This document shows, piece by piece, positions 57,591 through 64,000 of a stretch of 64,000 nt of DNA. Both the position numbers and the translations under genes were made by a program. Every line of letters starts with the position of its first letter. The stretch's first letter is position 1. The stretch comes from Charina bottae (Eukaryota; Chordata; Lepidosauria; Squamata; Charinaidae). Below the pieces are notes generated by a model. It made no database searches. It worked only from the letters and a program-made list of their open reading frames with translations, and was not told where the DNA came from. The stretch spans positions 84,391,798-84,455,797 of the forward strand of contig JALMGJ010000004.1 of the NCBI GenBank assembly GCA_023362775.1, in the 5' to 3' direction.

Positions 57591-58540
57591 TATCTACATT
57601 CATTGGGAAGGAAGGGATTACAAGTGAGTAAACAGGCACACTATTGGAAATACATGTTGAGAGGAGCTCGCTAGCACCAGCTCTTTGCCTAGTGCACTCG
57701 CAGCTGCTTCCGAGGCAAAAGCTTCAGTGTGTAACTGTTTAAGATCTTGACGATTTTAGGCAGTGGTGAAAGGCGGCTGGAGGGTACTGATCATCTAATT
57801 AAGGTCACAGAGCAGAGCTTGTTAACTAGCAGCACTTATATGGGAGAAAAGCCACTCAGGAAAAGATAGCATCCTAGCTGTACTGAATTATTCTCTTCAT
57901 GAACTCTTGTTTTTCAAATTATTTAAATGAACTGATATGCTCTAGACACAAATGTGATATCTCCTTCTTTAAGACACTTTAGACTCCAGCAATTCAGCAA
58001 TCCAGCCATAAGCAATCCTGCCTTTCAGCCATCTTCTCTGCTTCTGTCTGAGATCTTAAAAGTTAGCAGCTGGCAAATAGATAGAAATCATGCAAATTTC
58101 CTCTTTCTTCTAGAACAGTTGTGAATCTACAGTATAGGAAAGAACATGTATTTTTGGAGAACGTGTGTCTCTTGAAACACCAAGGAGAGAGAGAAAGAGA
58201 GGGAAAGAAAACTATACTTTTCCAATATATTACAGCTGTACTTCTCTCTATGCATACATGTGAAAGAAGAGTTCACATTTTCCACTGTCCTTTATGCCAG
58301 CTTTCTGCCATAGAAAAAAATATCTTGGCAAAATTTGATTTAAGGAACATACAGTCAGATTATAGAAAGTATATAAAGAACAAATGCACAACAGCTAACT
58401 TATGCAAAAGTGAACCTGTGGAGCCATGGGAAGAAATAAGAAACACTGGGGAGAGTCCTCTCCCCACCCTACCAGAAAAATCCCAAAGAAGCAAATATAC
58501 AAGTGGCTTTCAGAACAAGCTATCATAATATTTGAAGAAA
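57591..58540. other. Spacer, function unknown
   Basis: GC is slightly higher near 57650-57750. An ORF at 58121-58528 has no recognised domain. Some of this may be the 5' part of the PLE copy that follows, but no motif shows it. Confidence 0.35.
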
Positions 58541-58561
58541 GAAGGACCATGAAGACCAGAG

Positions 58562-58846
58562 TCAGCAGTTTATCTTCATCTAAAGGAAAAAGGACACTCA
58601 TTTGAGGACATTAATGTTCACATTTTAGACAGAGAAGATAGGTGGTTTGAGAGAGGGGTCAAGGAGTCCATTTATGCCAACTTGGAAAATCCTTCCTTGA
58701 ATAGAGGTGGGGGCCTCAGACACAATCTTTCCCCTATTTTCCTTCCTGCTTTGTCTTCTGTGCCTAGGAAGATTAAGACCATTTCGCAAGCTCAACAGCA
58801 GCATGGTAATCTTAACGATCCTCCTTTGGATGATAAAGGGACTTAG
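58562..58846 (+). pseudogene. PLE GIY-YIG endonuclease C-terminal fragment
   Basis: A continuous frame of 94 codons ends at TAG 58844-58846. It contains SAVYLHLKEKGHSF, LDREDRWFERGVKESIY and NPSLNRGGGLRHNLSP, the conserved C-terminal block of vertebrate Penelope-like (Neptune/Poseidon-type) proteins, downstream of the GIY-YIG catalytic core. The GIY and YIG motifs lie upstream and are missing. No start codon is needed, as this is an internal fragment. Confidence 0.82.
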
Positions 58847-58945
58847 AAATAAACATCTCAAATAACCATGACCTAGCCCCAGGTGCAAGGTCACACAGCC
58901 ACCCTAGAAACATATTTAAGGATTCCCTTACTAACTTTGCTCAAA

Positions 58946-58977
58946 CTGAAGAAGCTTCTTGGATAAGGAGCGAAACG
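58946..58977 (+). ncRNA. Hammerhead-ribozyme-like core in the PLE tail
   Basis: CTGAAGA (58946-58952) fits the CUGANGA core. Stem II is GCTTCTT (58954-58960) paired with AAGGAGC (58965-58971), 7 bp with one G-T pair and a GGAT tetraloop, and GAAAC follows (58972-58976). The core bases needed for catalysis are all present. An extra A (58953) lies at the base of stem II, the same position as in the copy at 833. Stem III could be TTTC with GAAA (58979-58992); stem I and the cleavage site were not defined. Ribozymes of this kind are known in PLE ends. Confidence 0.5.
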
Positions 58978-59060
58978 TTTCCACTGAGAAAATAGAAATC
59001 CAGTTGACATGATTCAAGCTACAGACTGTTCCACCTGGATGACTGAGAACCTTCATCGAC

Positions 59061-61151
59061 AAGGACCATGAAAGCTTTGAGGAACAAGAACGGTTTATAA
59101 CAATTGAGTACAGACTTCCAGGGTCAAGCAAGAAAGGACAATGAAAGATATGTCAATAAAGAATATCAACAATAGATAAATTTAACCAGAAAAGGAAAAC
59201 AAGAGACTTTTAAGAACATCAGACAATAAGTTTTAAAAGTGTAGGAGAAAAGGCTTAAGTTCTACTGTATGTCAATTAAAATGCAACTAGACTGTTTGAC
59301 ATAAAGAATGGGTTACACAGACTTCTTGCAGATTATAAAGATGTACTGATGGTTTGTCATAAATATATACTGATGGTTAATTATTTATGTATGAATGATA
59401 TTAAATACTGAACATGTTGCCCAGTCAGCTTGGAGTAACTGATTGCTGTTAAAAAATAAGTTTTAGAACAATATTTGTGTTATTTTGAGGCAGAATTTTT
59501 CTAAAATTTAATTTTAATCACACTTCAACTGAATGCATATCTACACAGACATAAATGATGACTTCCCTTTATTCCCAGCAAAATAAAGATGTAGGTTTGT
59601 AGGTTTAAGGTTTCATTAAATAAATTTATCTGGCTTTCAGTGTCTAAAATTAAGAAAATAAGCTTTCCTGATTTTAATCCTTTTTTTAAAAAAATAATAG
59701 CATTTGCCCAAATGAATATAGAAACTCCCAAATTTGGACATGCATTTGGAGAGAAAAAGTAATAACAAATAGTACTTTGACTGTAAAGGAATTGTTATTT
59801 ATATCCACGTGTTAAAGGTACTATTTTTAGGGTACTATATAAAACCAAATGTTATTATGAAGATGCTTCTTCTAACAACAAAGCTACCAAGTTCGGAATA
59901 TGAAGAAATATAATAAACCAAGTGGGCAAGAGATACATTATAGAAGCTGGAAAATGAATGTTCCTCCAAAATATAAATAGATGCCAAAAATGTTTAGATA
60001 TATGCATTCAAGGAGACCAGATGTCTCACAAGACACCTAATGTAGTACAAGACTTTTTATCTCTTGTTCGCATGTCCAAGTTTGAAGAAGTCTTGCAATT
60101 ATTAAAAGTTATTGTAATTTATTTTATGGCATACTTGAAGTAAACGAATAATCTTAATCCACTGCCAACTCATCAGTTAAGGTCTTTAACAATTACTCTT
60201 AATTGTCACTTTACCAAAAGAAAACAGAGAAGGTAAAAATGAAGTAGCAATGGCATTGGTCTAGCTACCAATTTTTACTGAATTCACTTGAAAGCTAAAT
60301 AATGAAAACAATGGGGAAAACACTACCAAATGTCTGTTTGCGCACAAAAGATATATACAAATTCAGACTTAAAAAAAAACACCACCTGTTGTCTTTTGAG
60401 AGTGCATAGGAACTTCTCATACAGTATCAGACCTATTTTACTAGAACTCGAGCAGCTACTAGCAGACAAATCCTAATGAAATGGTATCCATTGGATCAAA
60501 AACAGGAGTAACTGAAAAACAAGTCCTAGACAGGAATACAGCTATTGCTGCCATTTCCTGGCATCAAAGCCAGCCAAGTGTTAACATTTTAATAACTTTT
60601 CAGGGTAACAGTTCCTCTGGTTGGAGTTGTCTTTTCTAGTTGGCACATTAATTCCCATGTTTTCTTTTCTCACCATTTCCCATTTTTACCGCATATGCTG
60701 ATTTTCATATTTTTTTTCCAGATTTTTCTATGGTAGCACCTCAGAGAGAAAAAGTGTAGTCTTCTGGCAACTACAGATTTGAATAGTTATTCTTTATAAT
60801 ATGTTCATATTCTATAACTCTGTTATATAACGAATTTGATTTGCTACATAAAGTCAGCATGTATTAATTCATAAAACATATATACACATTCATTTAACAA
60901 AGGTACAACTTACACGTGATCAATACCTGAATCTCATTGGTATCAAACTTGTATGGAGGGATTATGTAGTCTCAGCCTTTCTCCTGAATATATAGACCAA
61001 TTAAATCTTATGGAGCCCAAATCAATCATAAAGCAACAAATCAGGGACACTGATCATCAGAATATCTTCACTATTCCTGAATTTTATAAATAAATTTTAT
61101 ACTGCTTCACACCCTCTGCTGCAGGGTATTTACACATTCTAACCTTGTGTA
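59061..61151. other. Spacer without recognised features
   Basis: AT-rich intronic DNA with no supported element over 2 kb. Short ORFs show no family signature. Confidence 0.4.
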
Positions 61152-61161
61152 AATATAGACC

Positions 61162-61168
<7 letters not shown>
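61152..61168. repeat. Target duplication of the L1-like unit, left copy
   Basis: AATATARACCTYTTTCT recurs at 63904-63920 with two differences over 17 bp, so the sequence between is one insertion. Confidence 0.7.
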
Positions 61169-61217
<49 letters not shown>

Positions 61218-61218
61218 T
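61164..61218. repeat. (CTTT)n microsatellite
   Basis: About 13 CTTT units. On the minus strand it is (AAAG)n directly after the 3' end of the L1-like unit, so it probably expanded from the poly(A) tail. Confidence 0.9.
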
Positions 61219-61481
61219 TTACCAATACTTTTATTTTTATTTAGAACAAAGTTAAAAACTACAAAAAAAGAAAAAACACTACATACAAAAGGAAAAACAT
61301 TAAAAGTGCAAAAACAAAAAGAAAAAAGTTACATATAAACAGGTAGCTTCCCACTTTTCACAGCAAGAATATACAGCAATTTCCACAAACAAACCCCTCT
61401 TCTAAGTCAAACCTTAATCACGTTATTTCTATAAATCCCTCCAATATATAAATCTCTAATAGACCTGCTCCTTCCCATTAC

Positions 61482-61483
<2 letters not shown>

Positions 61484-61527
<44 letters not shown>
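61484..61527. repeat. (AT)n tract
   Basis: About 20 AT units in the 3' part of the L1-like unit, at a place comparable with the AT tract at 41280. Confidence 0.9.
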
Positions 61528-61529
<2 letters not shown>

Positions 61530-61680
61530 ATTTTTTACTTCACTCCTTCCTTTTAAAATTAATCCATTTAATAATTTTATTTTCCCCTTTTACTACTATT
61601 CTATATACTTCTGTCTACATACTACACATCAAATTATAAAAAAATCAATAAATTTTCTGCCTTTATGATAAACAATCTTA

Positions 61681-62010
61681 ACTCAAAATATACCAGAGCA
61701 TGCAAACATTTCGACATCAAACCCACTGCACTTTTTTTTGAGAGATGTATAATAACTTCACAGAGTACAAAGTTTCCAGCAAAGAAGAAAAAAAAAAAGT
61801 TTCCAGCGAAAGAGAAAGGAAACTCCCCCACAGCACATTTTTTTTCAAAACATTGATCACAACAGTCAAAACATTAATAATCAGTCCAGAGTTCTCAGCC
61901 AAGAGCCCTTCATCTTCGTCCACAACAACAAAAACGCCATCTTTTCCCATATTTTCTTCGTCTCTCATATTATTTATCATTTTAACCAAGATCTCATCTC
62001 TAATGTCCCT
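61681..62010 (-). repeat. Internal direct repeat of the L1-like unit, second copy
   Basis: It matches 62457-62760, with small indels, at roughly 85-90% by eye and a period of about 776 bp. CTCAAAATATACCAGAGCAT and AACGCCATCTTTTCCCATAT are identical in both. The copies keep a similar reading frame on the minus strand. Confidence 0.85.
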
Positions 62011-62456
62011 CACAAAGATAGAGGTTGAAATCAATCCAAAATTGATTAAAAAATTAACAATCTTAACTCTATTAGATTTCACAGACAATATAAAGCATTT
62101 CTTATGAAAACAGATAAATATTTTACCTTTGTAATATACAATCTTAACTCTATTAGATCTTAAAGACAGTGTAGAACATTATATCTTATCAATATCCTTT
62201 AAACTTTGCAAATCTACAACCCTATGAAACAATCATATTAATCTCTTTATCAATCCAATTATATATTCTTAATTTCCATAAATTATCCACTTATATAACT
62301 AACCATCCCAACCCCAATTTTACTTAAAAAACAATATAAAATATTACCAGAATACAAAATACAAAATATCTTTTAAGTCTTAGAAATAAAAAATCCTGCA
62401 AGTCAGATCAACCTCATTATCAATCCAATTAAATATTCTTAATTTTTACCCTTTCT

Positions 62457-62760
62457 CAAAATATACCAGAGCATGCAAACATTTCGACTTCAAACCCACT
62501 GCACTTTTTTTTAGAAATGTACAATAACTTCACAAAATACAAAGTTTCCAGCAAAAGAGAAAAGAAACTCCTCCACAGCACATGTTTTTTTCCCAAAACA
62601 TTGGTCGCAACAGTCAAAACATTAAACATCAGTCCAGAATTATCAGCCGAGAGCTCTTCGTCTTCGTCCACAACAACAAAAACGCCATCTTTTCCCATAT
62701 TTTCTTTGTCTCTCATATTATTTTCTATTTTAACCAAGATCTCATTTCTAATGTCCCAAA
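62457..62760 (-). repeat. Internal direct repeat of the L1-like unit, first copy
   Basis: The frame starting at 62848 (MEEFKEDLRKLQCQQENILL) runs into this repeat and stays open to 62456, 130 codons. The start resembles the coiled-coil beginning of an L1 ORF1 product, but no RRM core follows. Confidence 0.75.
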
Positions 62761-63204
62761 TAATCTGTATAATACTTTTACAGCACTTTAATAGGATATT
62801 TTCTTGCTGACATTGTAATTTTCTTAAATCTTCTTTAAACTCTTCCATTATTCAAACAGTAAATTATAGCACACCCTAAAAAGTTAACTCACAAAGATAG
62901 AGGTTAATGAATTAATCCAAAATTAACAAAAGACAATATTCAGGCAGAGAGTAAAAAAAAAAAAGTAAACAGAAAGTACTTTTAAAAATAATAATAGATA
63001 CTAGAAGAGAAAACACTTCATCCTTGGAATTTAGCCAAAAAAAGATAACAACAGAAAGGCAATATTACAGTATCACTTTAGATATAACCCAGGTGGGGAA
63101 GAAAGCCAAAACTTTTTTTTTTAAAATTAAGAAGTTCCAAAAATAATTATAATTACCGAGAGATTCCGCTTCTTCTTACTGCAAAAAGCTTCTCTTAAGA
63201 TTTT

Positions 63205-63653
63205 TGTTGTTTATTCGTTCAGTCGCTTCCGACTCTTCGTGACCTCATGGACCAGCCCACGCCAGAGCTTCCTGTCGGCCGTCACCATCCTCAGCTCCCC
63301 CATGGTTGAGTCCGTCACCTCCAGAATATCATCCATCCATCTTGCCCTTGGTCGGCCCCTCTTCCTTTTGCCTTCCACTTTCCCTAGCATCAGCTTCTTC
63401 TCCAGGGTATCCTGTCTTCTCATTATGTGGCCAAAGTACTTCAGTTTTGCCTTTAATATCATTCCCTCAAGTGAGCAGTCTGGCTTTATTTCCTGGAGTA
63501 TGGACTGGTTTGATCTTCTTGCAGTCCAAGGCACTCTCAGAATTTTCCTCCAACACCACAGTTCAAAAGCATCTATCTTCCTTCGCTCAGCCTTCCTTAT
63601 GGTCCAGCTCTCACAGCCATAGGTTACTACAGGGAATACCATTGCTTTAACTA
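63205..63653 (-). mobile_element. BovB (RTE) 3' end inside the L1-like unit
   Basis: The frame 63642-63211 encodes the intact C-terminal 143 residues of BovB ORF2: MVFPVVTYGCESWT, DAFELWCWRKILRVPWTARR, LKYFGHIMRR, LEKKLMLGKVEGKRKRGRPR and SRKRLNE. The tail is ACAACA-type. It differs from the 49290 copy at only about four or five sites in 200, so both come from a recently active BovB lineage. Its insertion in the unit dates it as the younger element. The exact target duplication was not resolved. Confidence 0.92.
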
Positions 63654-63920
63654 TGCTTTAACTTAAATCCCAGCCTCCGAGTGAAGTCTTACCGCTCGAT
63701 CGCAAACACTGTTTACGGTCTCCTGGCTGCAACTCACCGTATGGAGGACAAATGGGTCGATTCTTAGTGTTTTCTTTAATCCGGAAAAACACTTGGGGCT
63801 ACAGAAAGACCAGTCTGTGCCCAGAAAAAAACCACATTGCCAGCTATGCCCGTGCAGCTCACAGGCAAAGTTGTTCAGTCGGCCATTTTCCACAGGAAGC
63901 TCCAATATAAACCTTTTTCT

Positions 63921-64000
63921 AAAGCACATTTGAGTGCTCTAGTGCTCTTTCTTTGCATTTTGGTCACTAGATTTCATAAGACTTGTTATCATCAGAGACT
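63921..64000. other. Window end, nothing recognised
   Basis: Short non-repetitive AT-rich sequence after the L1-like unit. Confidence 0.4.

Larger units (their letters stand above)
58541..59060 (+). mobile_element. Penelope-like element (PLE) 3' end
   Basis: A fragment with the C-terminus of the PLE polyprotein (58562-58846), a non-coding tail, a hammerhead-like core (58946-58976) and CTGTTCCACCTGGATGACTG, GAACCTTCATCGACAAGGAC, a tail I associate with fish and reptile PLEs. The reverse transcriptase is absent; the copy is 5'-truncated. No target duplication was defined. Confidence 0.8.
61169..63903 (-). mobile_element. L1-like unit without ORF2 (HAL1-like or internally deleted)
   Basis: Both ends are present: a GC-richer 5' end at 63903-63660 (starting GCTTCCTGTGGAAAATGGCC on the minus strand) and an A-rich 3' end with an AAAG tail, between 17-bp target duplications. 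No endonuclease or reverse transcriptase is encoded. Instead a segment of about 310-330 bp occurs twice (62760-62457 and 62010-61681). Its translation contains ENMGKDGVFVVVDEDE and NSGL..NVLTV in both copies. The 5' UTR differs from that of the L1 at 41025. An ORF1-only relative of L1 (as HAL1 is in mammals) or an internal deletion both fit. Confidence 0.6.
25484..64000 (+). other. CADM2: CADM2 intron 1, first 38.5 kb
   Basis: It starts with a GT donor (AAG then GTACCA, weaker than consensus beyond +2). No acceptor-flanked exon with sense to CADM2 was found up to the end. CADM2 has an intron of hundreds of kilobases at this place in mammals, so this is expected. The elements inside are listed separately. 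Confidence 0.7.

Noticed and set aside
58121..58528. 135-residue ORF as a host exon or PLE domain
   Set aside because: No GIY-YIG or reverse-transcriptase motif and no credible splice sites were seen.
58625..58894. 89-residue minus-strand ORF
   Set aside because: It is antisense to the PLE coding fragment, which matches a known family in the plus frame.
61717..62107. Overlapping ORFs on both strands as novel genes
   Set aside because: They lie in the direct repeats of the L1-like unit; the plus-strand frames are shadows.

Overview
The window is vertebrate nuclear DNA, almost certainly from a squamate reptile (lizard or snake). It is AT-rich, almost gene-free and crowded with retroelements. 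Squamate hallmarks are a tRNA-headed Sauria SINE with a BovB-type tail, young BovB (RTE) ends, many L2 tails ending in AAATAA repeats, a two-ORF L1, Penelope-like (PLE) remnants and a Ty1/copia element. No prokaryotic operon, CRISPR array, rRNA or free-standing tRNA gene was found.

The one host gene I recognise is on the + strand. A CpG island (about 24.69-25.56 kb) with tandem GC boxes leads to an ATG at 25423. It opens a 61-nt coding exon (20 codons plus one base) that ends at a GT donor. The 20 residues closely match the signal peptide of CADM2 (SynCAM2/Necl-3), an immunoglobulin-superfamily synaptic adhesion protein. CADM2 has a very long first intron in other amniotes, so 25484-64000 reads as the start of intron 1 and 1-24.69 kb as upstream intergenic DNA.

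Upstream region, in order: an inverted pair of PLE ends with a hammerhead-like core (0.68-0.91 kb); an L2 LINE split by a nearly complete 5,043-bp Ty1/copia element (3363-8405, identical 5-bp target duplications, LTRs 2% diverged); simple repeats and SINEs; a 5'-truncated LINE whose C-terminus encodes a C2H2 finger (13.9-14.7 kb); an old RTE copy with three other repeats nested in it (15.4-17.4 kb); and a decayed PIF/Harbinger DNA transposon split by a 743-bp solo LTR (20.9-23 kb).

Intron region, in order: a 316-bp solo LTR; a Tc1/mariner-like inverted-repeat element split by LTR-like DNA; a 106-bp near-perfect inverted duplication with a template-switch signature, next to a Sauria SINE (34.2-34.8 kb); a full-length but broken L1 (41.0-47.4 kb); a BovB end with a perfect 41-bp target duplication (49.25-49.54 kb); an unassigned two-ORF LINE lacking its endonuclease (50.5-54.1 kb); a 277-bp solo LTR; an old L1 fragment; a PLE 3' end with a second hammerhead-like core (58.5-59.1 kb); and a 2.7-kb L1-like unit without ORF2, itself hit by BovB (61.2-63.9 kb).

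Nothing here amounts to a wholly new biological system. The least ordinary signals are a primer-binding site in the copia element that matches the internal (half-tRNA) initiator-Met primer used by Drosophila copia, the two PLE hammerhead-like cores, the template-switch palindrome and the ORF1-only L1-like unit. All element coding regions seen are interrupted or truncated. Family assignments rest on motif recognition by eye; no database search was run.
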